DNA of 64,000 bases from positions 1,240,001-1,304,000 of the forward strand of contig NZ_CP071129.1 in assembly GCF_017220215.1 (NCBI RefSeq). Reading direction: 5' to 3'. The notes under the pieces are model-generated. The model saw only the letters and a program-made list of their open reading frames with translations. It was not told the origin of the DNA and did no database searches. The position numbers and the translations under genes are program-made. Every line of letters begins with the position of its first letter. Positions within the stretch are counted from its first letter, which is position 1. The stretch is from Caballeronia sp. M1242. Its GTDB lineage: Bacteria; Pseudomonadota; Gammaproteobacteria; Burkholderiales; Burkholderiaceae. Below, piece after piece: positions 45,160 to 54,829 of this stretch.

Positions 45160-46230
45160 ATGAGCATCATCGTTCGCAATCTGCAAAAGCGCTTCGGCGA
45201 TTTCACCGCGCTCGACAACGTCACCCTCGACTTTCCCGCGGGCGAGCTCGTCGCGCTGCTCGGGCCGTCGGGATGCGGCAAGACCACGCTGCTGCGCGTG
45301 ATCGCGGGCCTCGAATATGCCGATGCCGGTCAGGTCGTGCTAAACGGCGAGGACGTCGCGCAGGTGGGCGCGCGCGACCGGCAAGTGGGCTTCGTCTTCC
45401 AGCATTACGCGCTGTTCCGCCACATGACGGTGTTCGAAAACGTGGCGTTCGGTCTGCGCGTGAAGCCGCGCCGCGAGCGTCCGTCGGAAGCCGTGATCCG
45501 CGAGAAAGTGCACGAATTGCTCAAGCTCGTGCAACTGGACTGGCTCGCGCAGCGGTTTCCTTCGGAGCTTTCGGGCGGGCAGCGACAACGCATCGCGCTC
45601 GCGCGAGCACTCGCTGTCGAACCGAAAGTGCTGTTGCTCGACGAGCCGTTCGGCGCGCTCGATGCGAAGGTGCGCAAGGAACTGCGAAGCTGGCTGCGAC
45701 GCCTGCACGACGATCTGCATATCTCCACGCTCTTCGTCACGCACGACCAGGAAGAGGCGCTCGAAGTGGCGGATCGCATCGTCGTGATGAATCATGGCCG
45801 CGTGGAGCAGGTCGGCAGCCCGCAGGATGTGTACGATCATCCGCAGACATCGTTCGTCTATGAATTCCTCGGCGCGGCGAATCGCCTTCAGGGTCATGTC
45901 GATGCGGGCGGCTTCGTCGCGGATGGCGCGGCGCAAGCCATCGCCGCGCAAGCGCACTTCAGCGGCCGCGCGCTCGCTTACGTCCGGCCGCACGACCTCG
46001 CGCTGTACCGCGCCGACGATGCCGCGGGTCTCGCGCATCGCGACGGTATCGTGGTCGGCGTGCGGCGCGTGGTGACGCTCGGCGGCTCGGTGCGTGTGGA
46101 ACTGGAAGGCGACGCGGGCGGCGTGCTCGAAGCAGAACTGGATCGGGAAGCGTGGCGCGCGCTGAAGCTCGATATCGGCGATGGCGTGCGCGCCGTGCCG
46201 CGTGCGCTGCGCGTCTTTCCCGCGCAATGA
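45160..46230 (+). CDS. cysA: Sulfate/thiosulfate import ATP-binding protein CysA
   Basis: A 356-residue ATPase with Walker [10 protein letters not shown], signature [15 protein letters not shown], Walker [12 protein letters not shown] and switch His in [16 protein letters not shown]. The C-terminal third (after about 240) is the TOBE-like regulatory domain seen in CysA. Last gene of the transporter; cysB begins 39 bp later on the same strand. Confidence 0.96.
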   Translation: MSIIVRNLQKRFGDFTALDNVTLDFPAGELVALLGPSGCGKTTLLRVIAGLEYADAGQVVLNGEDVAQVGARDRQVGFVFQHYALFRHMTVFENVAFGLRVKPRRERPSEAVIREKVHELLKLVQLDWLAQRFPSELSGGQRQRIALARALAVEPKVLLLDEPFGALDAKVRKELRSWLRRLHDDLHISTLFVTHDQEEALEVADRIVVMNHGRVEQVGSPQDVYDHPQTSFVYEFLGAANRLQGHVDAGGFVADGAAQAIAAQAHFSGRALAYVRPHDLALYRADDAAGLAHRDGIVVGVRRVVTLGGSVRVELEGDAGGVLEAELDREAWRALKLDIGDGVRAVPRALRVFPAQ

Positions 46231-46269
46231 GACATCCATAAAACGGCAGCAAGACAAGAGAGGCGAACC

Positions 46270-47196
46270 ATGAACTTCCAGCAACTGCGCTTCGTGCGCG
46301 AGGCCGTGCGTCAGAACATGAATCTGACGGAAGTCGCGAACGTGCTGTACACGTCGCAGTCGGGCGTGTCCAAGCAGATCAAGGATCTCGAAGACGAACT
46401 GGGCGTCGATATCTTCATTCGGCGCGGCAAGCGGCTCACCGGCCTGACCGAGCCGGGCAAGCAGGTGCATCAACTGATCGAGCGCATGTTGCTCGATGCG
46501 GAAAACCTGCGGCGCGTGGCGCGCCAGTTCGCGGATCAGGACAACGGGCATCTCGTGGTCGCCACGACGCACACGCAAGCCCGCTACGCGTTGCCGAAAG
46601 TGATCCGTCAGTTCACCGAAATATTTCCGAAGGTGCATCTGGCGCTGCGGCAGGGCAGTCCGCAACAGATCGCGCAGATGATCGTGAACGGCGAGGCGGA
46701 TATCGGCATCTCGACCGAAGCGCTCGACCGCTATCCCGACATCGTGACGTTTCCGTGCTATTCGTGGCATCACACGGTCGTGGTGCCGAAGGACCATCCG
46801 CTCGTGGGGCGTAAAGACATTACGCTGGAGCAGATCGCCGAATATCCGATCGTCACCTACGATCAGGATTTCACAGGGCGTTCGCACGTCGATCAGGCGT
46901 TCGCGAGCGCGGGCGCGATGCCCGACATCGTGCTCACCGCCATCGACGCGGACGTGATCAAGACGTATGTGGAACTGGGCATGGGCATCGGCATCGTCGC
47001 GGCGATGGCCTATGACGCCAAGCGCGACACCGAACTCGTCGCGCTCGATACGCAACATCTTTTCGAGGCGAGCACCACGCGCGTGGGCTTGCGCAAGGGC
47101 GCGTTCCTGCGCGCGTATGCGTACCGGCTTATCGAAATGTTCGCGCCGCAACTCGACGAAGCGCAAATCGCGGCGCAACTGCGCGAAGCGGCCTGA
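46270..47196 (+). CDS. cysB: LysR-type regulator CysB
   Basis: A 308-residue LysR protein matching CysB/Cbl almost end to end: MNFQQLRFVREAVRQNMNLTEVANVLYTSQSGVSKQIKDLE for the HTH, then TTHTQARYALP with the Thr residues that bind sulfate or N-acetylserine. It activates sulfur assimilation genes. In enterobacteria cysB is unlinked to the transporter; here it follows cysA by 39 bp, so the regulator may be cotranscribed with its targets. GAGAGGCG precedes the ATG. Confidence 0.95.
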   Translation: MNFQQLRFVREAVRQNMNLTEVANVLYTSQSGVSKQIKDLEDELGVDIFIRRGKRLTGLTEPGKQVHQLIERMLLDAENLRRVARQFADQDNGHLVVATTHTQARYALPKVIRQFTEIFPKVHLALRQGSPQQIAQMIVNGEADIGISTEALDRYPDIVTFPCYSWHHTVVVPKDHPLVGRKDITLEQIAEYPIVTYDQDFTGRSHVDQAFASAGAMPDIVLTAIDADVIKTYVELGMGIGIVAAMAYDAKRDTELVALDTQHLFEASTTRVGLRKGAFLRAYAYRLIEMFAPQLDEAQIAAQLREAA

Positions 47197-47229
47197 AACG
47201 CGCATGCCGGCTGATTTACAATCGCCGGC

Positions 47230-48231
47230 ATGAACACACAGACTCTTCCTCGCATTGCCGTTCTTGCAACGGGCGGCACGATTGCCGGACAGGCCGGTAA
47301 TGCTGCGTCCACGGCCGGTTATAGGGCGGGCGTCGTCGGCGTCGACAAGCTGCTCGACGCGGTGCCTGCGCTCGCTTCCGTCGCGCGAATTCATGCCGAA
47401 CAGATCGCGAGCATCGACAGCAAGGACATGAGCCTCGCGCTCTGGACAACGCTCGCCGCGCGCATCAATGAACTCGCCGCGCAGAACGATATCGACGGCA
47501 TCGTCATCACGCATGGTACCGACACGCTCGAAGAAACGGCGTATTTGCTGCACTTGACCGTGAAGACTTCGAAGCCTGTCGTGCTGACGGCTGCGATGCG
47601 GCCATCGACCGCGCTATCCGCCGATGGCCCGCTCAATCTGCTCAATGCGGTGACGGTCGCGGCGTCGAAACAAGCATTGGGGCAGGGCGTGCTCGTCGCG
47701 TTCAACAACCAGATCCACAGCGCCCGCGATGTGACGAAGACGAGCACCTATGCCGTCGATGCCTTTCGCTCGCCCGAAACCGGCGTGCTCGGTTTCGTGC
47801 AGGACGGCCGCGTGGAATTCCAGCGTACGGTCACGAAACCGCATACGACGGCAAGCGAATTCACCGCGCCGAAGAACTGGCCGATGGTCGAGATCGTCGC
47901 GAGCTACGCGGGCGTTTCGCGCGTGGCGATCGATGCGCTGGTCGCGGCGGGCGTGAATGGAATCGTCGTCGCGGGAACGGGCAACGGTTCGATGCACGAG
48001 AGCATCGCGGAAGCCCTGAGCGATGCGGTGAAGTCGGGCGTCGCGGTCGTGCGGGCATCGCGCGTCGGCTCCGGACATGTGATGCGCAACGGCGCAGCCA
48101 GCGACGATGCGCTCGGCACGATCAGCGCGGGAACGCTGAATCCGTACAAGGCGCGCGTGCTGTTGATGCTGGCGCTATCGGCCGGCGTGGAAGACGCTGC
48201 GGCGCTGCAACGCCTCTTCGATACCTACTGA
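47230..48231 (+). CDS. L-asparaginase (type II fold)
   Basis: A 333-residue enzyme hydrolysing asparagine to aspartate and ammonia. Both Thr motifs are present: AVLATGGTIAG and GIVITHGTDTLEETAYLL, with MRPSTALSADGPLNL between subdomains. The core is that of periplasmic type II enzymes but no signal peptide is seen, so it may be cytoplasmic. Follows cysB by 33 bp; readthrough from it is possible but a functional link is not evident. Confidence 0.92.
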   Translation: MNTQTLPRIAVLATGGTIAGQAGNAASTAGYRAGVVGVDKLLDAVPALASVARIHAEQIASIDSKDMSLALWTTLAARINELAAQNDIDGIVITHGTDTLEETAYLLHLTVKTSKPVVLTAAMRPSTALSADGPLNLLNAVTVAASKQALGQGVLVAFNNQIHSARDVTKTSTYAVDAFRSPETGVLGFVQDGRVEFQRTVTKPHTTASEFTAPKNWPMVEIVASYAGVSRVAIDALVAAGVNGIVVAGTGNGSMHESIAEALSDAVKSGVAVVRASRVGSGHVMRNGAASDDALGTISAGTLNPYKARVLLMLALSAGVEDAAALQRLFDTY

Positions 48232-48300
48232 ACGCAATCCGACGCGGACACCCGACGGCAAACCGTCTGACCGACCAAGGCTAGCCCGGCGCGCCGCCGG

Positions 48301-48372
48301 ATGCCGCTCTCGGACCCCACTTGCCGCCCTCAGCCCAGAGCGGCATTTGTCCCGCGTGCCCATACGCGGGAC
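48301..48372. terminator. Paired hairpins between convergent genes
   Basis: First, ATGCCGCTCT at 48301-48310 pairs with AGAGCGGCAT at 48337-48346, followed by TTT. Second, GTCCCGCGT at 48349-48357 pairs with ACGCGGGAC at 48364-48372. They lie between the stops of the asparaginase and glxR genes and probably terminate one or both, though the U-tracts are short. Confidence 0.55.
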
Positions 48373-48394
48373 GCCCCACGGTTCAGGCGCGAAC

Positions 48395-49303
48395 TTACGC
48401 TGCAGCCTTCGCTTGCTGCGGTTCTTCCGCCACCTGGAAGTTCGACATGATTTCGAGCGCGCGCACGAGCGCAGAGTGATCCCACGCTTTGCCGCCATTG
48501 GCCGCGCATACGCTGAACAACTGCTGCGCGCTCGCCGTGTGAGGCAGCGCGAGGCCCATCTTGCGCGCGCCGTCGAGCGCGAGGTTCAGGTCCTTTTGAT
48601 GCAGTTCGATCCGGAAGCCGGGATTGAACGTGCGCTTCGTCATGCGCTCGCCGTGCACTTCGAGAATGCGCGACGATGCGAACCCGCCCATGAGCGCCTT
48701 GCGTACGCGCTCCGGATCGGCGCCCGAACGCGACGCGAAAAGCAATGCCTCCGCGACCGCTTCGATGTTCAGCGCGACGATGATCTGATTCGCCACCTTG
48801 CAGGTCTGACCCGCGCCGTTGTCGCCGATGAGCGAGATGTTCTTGCCCATCAGTTCGAAGAGCGGCTTCGCGATGTTGAACGACTTTTCCGGGCCGCCCA
48901 CCATGATCGTGAGCGTCGCTTCGCGCGCGCCGACTTCGCCGCCGGACACGGGCGCATCGAGGTAATCGCAGCCGAGCGCGTTGATCTTCTTCGCGAACTC
49001 CTGCGTGTCGAGCGGATTGATCGAGCTCATGTCGATCACGAGCTTGCCCTGGCTCAAGCCGTTGGCCACGCCGTCATCGGCGAACAAGACGTTGGCGACA
49101 TCGGGCGTGTCGGGCACCATCGTGATGACGATCTCGCTTGCCTGCGCGACGGCCGTCGAGTCCGCGACGACTTTCGTTTGCGCGCGGATATCGTCGGGCA
49201 CCGGATACTTGCCGTTCACGACGAGCGCGTGACCACCCTTGATGAGGTTGCGCGCCATATGCGCGCCCATGATGCCGAGGCCGATGAAACCGATCGTTGC
49301 CAT
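48395..49303 (-). CDS. glxR: 2-hydroxy-3-oxopropionate (tartronate semialdehyde) reductase
   Basis: A 302-residue beta-hydroxyacid dehydrogenase. The NAD-binding IGFIGLGIMGAHMARNL, the substrate loop LDAPVSGGEVGA and the catalytic Lys in GQTCKVANQIIV are present. It reduces tartronate semialdehyde to D-glycerate. The start at 49303 follows AGGAGGAG. It is the last gene of gcl-hyi-glxR, 28 bp after hyi, which makes the substrate assignment firm. Confidence 0.94.
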   Translation of the reverse strand: MATIGFIGLGIMGAHMARNLIKGGHALVVNGKYPVPDDIRAQTKVVADSTAVAQASEIVITMVPDTPDVANVLFADDGVANGLSQGKLVIDMSSINPLDTQEFAKKINALGCDYLDAPVSGGEVGAREATLTIMVGGPEKSFNIAKPLFELMGKNISLIGDNGAGQTCKVANQIIVALNIEAVAEALLFASRSGADPERVRKALMGGFASSRILEVHGERMTKRTFNPGFRIELHQKDLNLALDGARKMGLALPHTASAQQLFSVCAANGGKAWDHSALVRALEIMSNFQVAEEPQQAKAAA

Positions 49304-49331
49304 ACTGTGTGCTCCTCCTTTGTGTCGTGGT

Positions 49332-50132
49332 TCAGGCAGCGGCGCGCGCCTTGTCCGTCGCGATCGAGCGCAGCCAGCCGAGGCCCGCTTCGGTGCCCGT
49401 GAGCGGCTTGTATTCGCAGCCGATCCAGCCGTCATAGCCGATCGAATCGAGCAGATCGAACAGGAACGCGTAGTTGATTTCGCCGGTGCCGGGTTCGTTG
49501 CGGCCGGGGTTGTCGGCAAGCTGAATATGCGCGATCGACGACAGGTTCTTCTTGATCGTCGCGGCCAGCTCGCCTTCCATGCGCTGCATGTGATAGATGT
49601 CGTATTGCAGGAAGAGATTGTCGGAGCCGACCGCGCGTATCACGTCGAGTCCTTCGTGCGAACGGTTCAGCGCGAAGCCCGGAATGTCGTATGAATTGCA
49701 CGGCTCGACGAGCAGACGGATGCCTTCTTGCTTCAACGCGTCGGCGGCGAAACGAAGGTTCTCGATGATCGTTTCGCGCGCCTGTTGCGCCGAGACGCCT
49801 GCTGTCGGAATGCCGACGAGGCAGTTCAGTTGCGGCACGTTCAGCGCCTTCGCGTATTCGATCGCGCGCGGCACGCCGTCGCGAAACTCGGCGACGCGGT
49901 CCGGCAGACACGCGATTCCGCGCTCGCCTGCTTCCCAGTTACCGGCAGGCAGGTTGTGCAAGACGATCTGCAAGCCGCTGTCCTGCACGCGCGTTTTAAG
50001 ATCAGCGATCGAATATGGATACGGGAACAGGAATTCGACTGCCTTGAAGCCCGCGTTCGCCGCCGCCGCAAAGCGGTCGAGGAACGGGACTTCGTTGAAG
50101 AGCATCGTCAGATTCGCGGCGAATTTCGGCAT
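49332..50132 (-). CDS. hyi: Hydroxypyruvate isomerase
   Basis: A 266-residue TIM-barrel isomerase of the Hyi group: MPKFAANLTMLFNEVPFLDRF at the start, LVEPCNSYDIPGFALNRS and IAHIQLADNPGRNEPGTGEI with the metal ligands. It interconverts hydroxypyruvate and tartronate semialdehyde. Middle gene of the glyoxylate operon; it begins 44 bp after gcl. Confidence 0.95.
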   Translation of the reverse strand: MPKFAANLTMLFNEVPFLDRFAAAANAGFKAVEFLFPYPYSIADLKTRVQDSGLQIVLHNLPAGNWEAGERGIACLPDRVAEFRDGVPRAIEYAKALNVPQLNCLVGIPTAGVSAQQARETIIENLRFAADALKQEGIRLLVEPCNSYDIPGFALNRSHEGLDVIRAVGSDNLFLQYDIYHMQRMEGELAATIKKNLSSIAHIQLADNPGRNEPGTGEINYAFLFDLLDSIGYDGWIGCEYKPLTGTEAGLGWLRSIATDKARAAA

Positions 50133-50176
50133 TGTTCTTTTCCCGATGGTCGGTCAGTGGGTCGTCAGTTGATGCT

Positions 50177-51952
50177 TCAGTCGAGCGGCGTGACGGCAGT
50201 GGGCGCGTCGGCACGGCTCTCGGCGAGCTCTTCGAACTCGTTGATGGCGTCGATCTCGGTACCCATCGCGATGTTGGTCACGCGTTCGAGGATCATCTCG
50301 ACGACGACCGGCACCTGATGTTCCGCCGCGAGCGCCTGTGCCTGCTTCAGCGCACCGGCGATGTCCTCGGGCTTGAACACGCGCAGCGCCTTGCAACCGA
50401 GGCCCTCGGCGACTGCGACGTGATCCACGCCGTAGCCTTCGAGTTCCGGCGCGTTGATGTTGTCGAACGCGAGTTGCACGCAGTAGTCCATGTCGAAGCC
50501 GCGCTGCGCCTGACGAATGAGACCGAGGTACGAGTTGTTCACGACGACATGCACGTACGGCAGCTTGAACTGCGCGCCGACCGCAAGCTCTTCGATCATG
50601 AACTGGAAGTCGTAGTCACCGGAGAGCGCGACGATCTTGCGCTGCGGGTCCGCCGCACGCACGCCGAGCGCAGCGGGAATCGTCCAGCCGAGCGGGCCGG
50701 CCTGACCGCAGTTGATCCAGTTGCGCGCCTTGAACACGTGCAGAAACTGCGCACCGGCGATCTGCGAAAGACCGATCGTCGTCACGAAGCACGTGTCGCG
50801 GTCGAACGCCAGATTCATCTCTTCATAGACGCGCTGCGGCTTCATCGGCACGTTGTCGAAGTGCGTCTTGCGCTGCATCGTGCGCTTGCGCTGCTGGCAG
50901 TCCGCGACCCACGCGCTACGGTGCTTCAGCTTGCCCGCGGCCTTCCATTCCTTCGCCACTTCGACGAACAGTTCAAGCGCCGCCTTCGCATCCGAGACGA
51001 TGCCGAGCTCCGGTCCGAACACGCGGCCAATCTGCGTCGGCTCGATATCGACGTGAACGAACTTGCGGCCCTTCGTGTAGACCTCGACGCTGCCCGTATG
51101 CCGGTTCGCCCAGCGATTGCCGATGCCGAGCACGAAGTCCGATGCGAGCATCGTCGCGTTGCCGTAGCGATGCGACGTCTGCAAGCCGACCATGCCGGCC
51201 ATGAGCGGGTGATCGTCGGGGATGGCGCCCCACGACATCAGCGTCGGGATGACGGGCACGCCCAGCGTTTCGGCGAATTGCACGAGCAGGTCTTCGGCCG
51301 CCGCGTTCAGCACGCCGCCGCCCGAGACGATGAGCGGCTTCTCGGCGTCGTTGAGCATCGCGAGCGCCTTTTCGATCTGCGCGCGCGTCGCTTTCGGCTT
51401 GTAGACCGGGAGCGGCTCGTAGGTGTCGATGTCGAATTCGATTTCGGCGAGCTGCACGTCGATCGGCAGATCAACCAGCACGGGGCCGGGGCGGCCCGAG
51501 CGCATCAGATGAAACGCCTGCTGGAACACGCGCGGCACGAGCGCCGGTTCGCGCACGGTCACGGCCCACTTCGTGACGGGCTTGGCGATCGATTCGATAT
51601 CGACCGCCTGAAAGTCTTCCTTGTAGAGCCGTGCGCGCGGCGCCTGCCCGGTGATCGCGAGAATCGGAATCGAGTCGGCGGAAGCGGAGTAGAGGCCGGT
51701 GATCATGTCCGTGCCCGCCGGCCCCGACGTGCCGATGCATACCCCGATGTTGCCGGGCGCGGCGCGCGTATAACCTTCGGCCATGTGCGACGCGCCTTCG
51801 ACGTGGCGCGCGAGCACGTGGCTGATGCTGCCCGACTTTTTCATCGCCGAGTAGAACGGGTTGATGGCGGCGCCCGGCACGCCGAACGCGGTATCGATAC
51901 CTTCCTTTTCCAGCACGAGGACGGCTGCGTCGACGGCTCTCATCTTGGCCAT
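50177..51952 (-). CDS. gcl: Glyoxylate carboligase
   Basis: A 591-residue ThDP enzyme that condenses two glyoxylate molecules to tartronate semialdehyde and CO2. In the N-terminal domain, [13 protein letters not shown] has Val51 where other ThDP enzymes have the catalytic Glu, a hallmark known for Gcl. The ThDP site reads [17 protein letters not shown] and [13 protein letters not shown]. First gene of the operon, 171 bp from the divergent LysR gene, whose product is its probable regulator. Confidence 0.96.
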   Translation of the reverse strand: MAKMRAVDAAVLVLEKEGIDTAFGVPGAAINPFYSAMKKSGSISHVLARHVEGASHMAEGYTRAAPGNIGVCIGTSGPAGTDMITGLYSASADSIPILAITGQAPRARLYKEDFQAVDIESIAKPVTKWAVTVREPALVPRVFQQAFHLMRSGRPGPVLVDLPIDVQLAEIEFDIDTYEPLPVYKPKATRAQIEKALAMLNDAEKPLIVSGGGVLNAAAEDLLVQFAETLGVPVIPTLMSWGAIPDDHPLMAGMVGLQTSHRYGNATMLASDFVLGIGNRWANRHTGSVEVYTKGRKFVHVDIEPTQIGRVFGPELGIVSDAKAALELFVEVAKEWKAAGKLKHRSAWVADCQQRKRTMQRKTHFDNVPMKPQRVYEEMNLAFDRDTCFVTTIGLSQIAGAQFLHVFKARNWINCGQAGPLGWTIPAALGVRAADPQRKIVALSGDYDFQFMIEELAVGAQFKLPYVHVVVNNSYLGLIRQAQRGFDMDYCVQLAFDNINAPELEGYGVDHVAVAEGLGCKALRVFKPEDIAGALKQAQALAAEHQVPVVVEMILERVTNIAMGTEIDAINEFEELAESRADAPTAVTPLD

Positions 51953-52123
51953 GATTGTCTCCTTCCTTCAGTCTCTTTCCGTTATCGCTGTCTGCATCGA
52001 AGCAGGGTTCCGTTGCACTTTAAGATTGTGAAAAAGGTTTGATAAGATCAGTCGGAGTCGCTTTTTCCCAAACAAAAAGTTTCGAATGACGCAGCGGCGC
52101 GGCTTGGCACAGGAGACAAGGAA

Positions 52124-53086
52124 ATGGACCGCTTCAAGCAGATCGAGACATTCGTGCGCGTTGCGGAAGCCGGCAGCCTCGCGGCCGCGGCGCTGGAAGA
52201 GGGCGTGTCGCCGGTCATTCTCGGACGGCGGATCGACGCGCTCGAAAAGCGTCTCGGCGTCAAGCTGATGTACCGCTCGACGCGGCGGCTCGTCGTCAGC
52301 GAAGAGGGCGCGGCGTTCCTCGACCGCTGCAAGAATCTGCTCGCCGAGTGGGATCAGGCGGAAAACGAACTTGCGGCGGGGCGGCGCGCGGTCGGCGGGC
52401 ATCTGATCGTGTCGGCGCCGGCGGCGTTCGGGCGTATGCACGTCGCGCCGCACGCGCCGGCGTTCCTTGCCGACAAGCCGGAATTGCAGATGTCGTTCAA
52501 TCTGACCGACCGCGTCGTGGATCTGGTGCGCGAGGGCTACGATTTGTCGATTCGCATCGGCGGCACGGTCGATCCGAACTTCGTCGCGGTGAAGCTGGCG
52601 AGCAACCGGCGCGTGGTGTGCGGCACGCCCGCGTATTTCCGCAAGCACGGCAAGCCGAAATCGCTCGACGATCTGCCGAATCACAACTGCCTCGCGTTCA
52701 ACCTGCAAGGCGGGCAGAACCGCGGCTGGTACTTCCGGCGCAACGGCAAACTCGCGACCGTACGCGTGAGCGGCAACCTCGACTGCAACGACGGGGAATT
52801 GCTGCATCGCTGGGTGTCGGAAGGGCTCGGGCTCGGCTGGCGCTCGACGTGGGAGATTCAGCGCCAACTGGCGGCGGGCGAACTGGAAACCGTGCTGGAC
52901 GAGTACGAGTTGCCCGACTACGACATCCTCGCCGTCTATCCGCAACAACGCTACGTGCCGGCGCGCGTGCGCTACTTCATTGATTATCTTAAGGAAATCT
53001 ATGCGCAGCCGGGTTATTGGAGCCGCGCGGTCGAGCCGCCCGGCGAAGCGCATCGGCAGACGGATGCACGCGCGCTAAATGATTGA
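52124..53086 (+). CDS. LysR family regulator, divergent from gcl
   Basis: A 320-residue regulator: N-terminal HTH (MDRFKQIETFVRVAEAGSL through DALEKRLGVKLMYRSTRRL) and a substrate-binding domain (GHLIVSAPAAFGRMHVAPHA, DLSIRIGG). It belongs to the CrgA-like group. Its position back to back with gcl-hyi-glxR suggests it controls glyoxylate use, perhaps sensing glyoxylate or a precursor. ACAAGGAA precedes the ATG. Confidence 0.88.
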   Translation: MDRFKQIETFVRVAEAGSLAAAALEEGVSPVILGRRIDALEKRLGVKLMYRSTRRLVVSEEGAAFLDRCKNLLAEWDQAENELAAGRRAVGGHLIVSAPAAFGRMHVAPHAPAFLADKPELQMSFNLTDRVVDLVREGYDLSIRIGGTVDPNFVAVKLASNRRVVCGTPAYFRKHGKPKSLDDLPNHNCLAFNLQGGQNRGWYFRRNGKLATVRVSGNLDCNDGELLHRWVSEGLGLGWRSTWEIQRQLAAGELETVLDEYELPDYDILAVYPQQRYVPARVRYFIDYLKEIYAQPGYWSRAVEPPGEAHRQTDARALND

Positions 53087-53124
53087 AAAAGCGGCGAAAG
53101 TCAGTCGGAAAACTCCGGTTTGGC

Positions 53125-53154
53125 TTGCCGTCCGACCGCCAAACGTTATATACT
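53125..53154 (+). promoter_or_regulatory. Probable promoter of the rpsF operon
   Basis: TTGCCG at 53125-53130, an 18-bp spacer and TATACT at 53149-53154, 74 bp before the rpsF start. Confidence 0.55.
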
Positions 53155-53228
53155 CGCTGGCTTCTCACTTGCCGCACCGGTCCGACGCTCGGGCGGCTTC
53201 AATCCACAAGTAGCCACAAGGAGTGAAT

Positions 53229-53600
53229 ATGCGTCATTACGAAATCGTCTTTATCGTGCATCCCGATCAAAGCGAGCAAGTGCCCGCGATGATCGAGCGT
53301 TACAAGAGCACGATCACGTCGCACGGTGGCCAGATCCACCGTATCGAGGACTGGGGCCGCCGCCAACTGGCCTACATGATCGAGAAACTCGCGAAGGCTC
53401 ACTACGTCTGCATGAACATCGAATGCGACCAGGCGACGCTCGAAGAACTGGAACACGCGTTCAAGTTCAACGATGCCGTTCTGCGCCACCTCATCGTCAA
53501 GATGAAGAAGGCCGAAACCGGCCCGTCGCCGATGATGAAGGAAGTGCAGCGCGAAGAAGCCAAGAAGGCGGCCAGCCAGCCGTCCGAAGCGCAGGCTTAA
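53229..53600 (+). CDS. rpsF: 30S ribosomal protein S6
   Basis: A 123-residue S6 ([21 protein letters not shown], then [19 protein letters not shown]). It binds the central domain of 16S rRNA together with S18, encoded two genes on. ATG 53229 follows AAGGAG; a GTG six bases earlier is less likely. First gene of rpsF-priB-rpsR-rplI. Confidence 0.97.
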   Translation: MRHYEIVFIVHPDQSEQVPAMIERYKSTITSHGGQIHRIEDWGRRQLAYMIEKLAKAHYVCMNIECDQATLEELEHAFKFNDAVLRHLIVKMKKAETGPSPMMKEVQREEAKKAASQPSEAQA

Positions 53601-53645
53601 GGACAGTTCAGCACTGTCAAGCCACCAGGGAACCGAAACTCACTC

Positions 53646-53945
53646 GTGAACCGGCTGCAACTGACAGCGAGCGTCGTGGAACGCGAACCGGTGCGATACA
53701 CGCCCGCCGGCATTCCGATCGCAAGCTGCACGTTGCAACACGCGGCGGAAGTCGTCGAAGCGGGCATCGCCCGGAAGATCGAACTGACACTGCCCGCGGT
53801 CGCCGCCGGAGAAGCGAGCGGCAGGCTGGAAAGCTGTCCGATGGGCGTCGAAACGCGCTTCACCGGCTTTCTGGCGAAGAAAGGCCGTAACTCCCGAACC
53901 CTGGTGTTTCACATCACAGAATTGCAGGACATTGGAAAGGACTGA
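53646..53945 (+). CDS. priB: Primosomal replication protein PriB (N)
   Basis: A 99-residue OB-fold protein, GTG start. [22 protein letters not shown] and [17 protein letters not shown] match PriB, which bridges PriA and DnaT-like functions at restarted forks. Encoded between S6 and S18, as in most beta- and gammaproteobacteria, 2 bp before rpsR, so tightly coupled. Confidence 0.95.
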   Translation: MNRLQLTASVVEREPVRYTPAGIPIASCTLQHAAEVVEAGIARKIELTLPAVAAGEASGRLESCPMGVETRFTGFLAKKGRNSRTLVFHITELQDIGKD

Positions 53946-53947
53946 AC

Positions 53948-54223
53948 ATGCCCCGCCCGACTGGTAAGAAATTCGACAAGCGTCGTCAGCAACAAAACCC
54001 GCTCTTCAAGCGCAAGAAGTTCTGCCGCTTCACGGCAGCCGGCGTCGAGTACATCGACTACAAGGACACGGAAACGCTGAAGGACTTCATCGGCGAAAAC
54101 GGCAAGATCACGCCGGCTCGTCTGACTGGCACCAAGGCGCACTATCAGCGCCAGCTCGACACGGCAATCAAGCGCGCGCGTTTCCTCGCGCTCCTGCCGT
54201 ACACCGACCTGCACAAGGCCTAA
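53948..54223 (+). CDS. rpsR: 30S ribosomal protein S18
   Basis: A 91-residue S18 with the core [22 protein letters not shown] and the end [14 protein letters not shown]. The N-terminus is slightly longer and basic ([21 protein letters not shown]). It dimerises with S6 on 16S rRNA. It starts 2 bp after priB. Confidence 0.97.
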   Translation: MPRPTGKKFDKRRQQQNPLFKRKKFCRFTAAGVEYIDYKDTETLKDFIGENGKITPARLTGTKAHYQRQLDTAIKRARFLALLPYTDLHKA

Positions 54224-54251
54224 TCAGACGACGCATAAGGAATAGCCAAAA

Positions 54252-54707
54252 ATGCAAATCATTCTTTTGGAAAAGGTCGTCAACCTGGGCAACCTGGGCG
54301 ACATCGTCAAGGTCAAGGACGGCTACGCACGTAACTTCCTGATCCCCGGCAAGAAGGCTCGCCGCGCGACCAAGGACGCGATCGCCGAATTCGAAGTTCG
54401 CCGCGCCGAACTCGAAAAGAACGCCGCTGAAAAGCTGGCTGCAGCGCAAGCTCAAGGCGACAAGCTGAACGGCTTCACGGTTCAGATCTCGCAGAAGGCT
54501 GGCGTCGACGGCCGTCTGTTCGGTTCGGTCACGAACGCGGACATCGCCGAAGCACTGAAGTCGCAAGGCTTCGCGGAAGTGGAAAAGGCGCAAGTGCGTC
54601 TGCCGCAAGGCCCGCTGAAGATGGTCGGCGACCATCCGGTTCAAGTGGCGCTGCACACGGACGTCGTGGTCGACGTCACGGTGTCGGTGCTTGGCGAACA
54701 CGCCTAA
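54252..54707 (+). CDS. rplI: 50S ribosomal protein L9
   Basis: A 151-residue L9: [36 protein letters not shown], a long connecting helix rich in Ala, Glu and Lys, then the C-terminal domain with [15 protein letters not shown]. It reaches out from the L1 side of the 50S subunit. Last gene before a strong terminator. Confidence 0.97.
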   Translation: MQIILLEKVVNLGNLGDIVKVKDGYARNFLIPGKKARRATKDAIAEFEVRRAELEKNAAEKLAAAQAQGDKLNGFTVQISQKAGVDGRLFGSVTNADIAEALKSQGFAEVEKAQVRLPQGPLKMVGDHPVQVALHTDVVVDVTVSVLGEHA

Positions 54708-54742
54708 GTTTCACGCGAGGCTTCGGCTTCGCGAGCAGTAAG

Positions 54743-54778
54743 AAAGGGCAGGAACCTTCGCGGGTTCCTGCCTTTTTT
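54743..54778 (+). terminator. Rho-independent terminator after rplI
   Basis: GGCAGGAACC (54747-54756) pairs with GGTTCCTGCC (54763-54772) around TTCGCG, followed by six T. It separates the ribosomal operon from dnaB. Confidence 0.92.
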
Positions 54779-54829
54779 GTTTGTCCGATCAATACACCGC
54801 ATGGCCGATTTCGTCGATAATTCCACCCC

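Noticed and set aside
45340..47553. 737-codon minus-strand frame opposite cysA-cysB
   Set aside because: It spans two confirmed genes in antisense and has no recognisable domain.
50132..52042. 636-codon plus-strand frame opposite gcl
   Set aside because: It is antisense to an intact glyoxylate carboligase and shows the Arg/His/Asp bias of a GC shadow.
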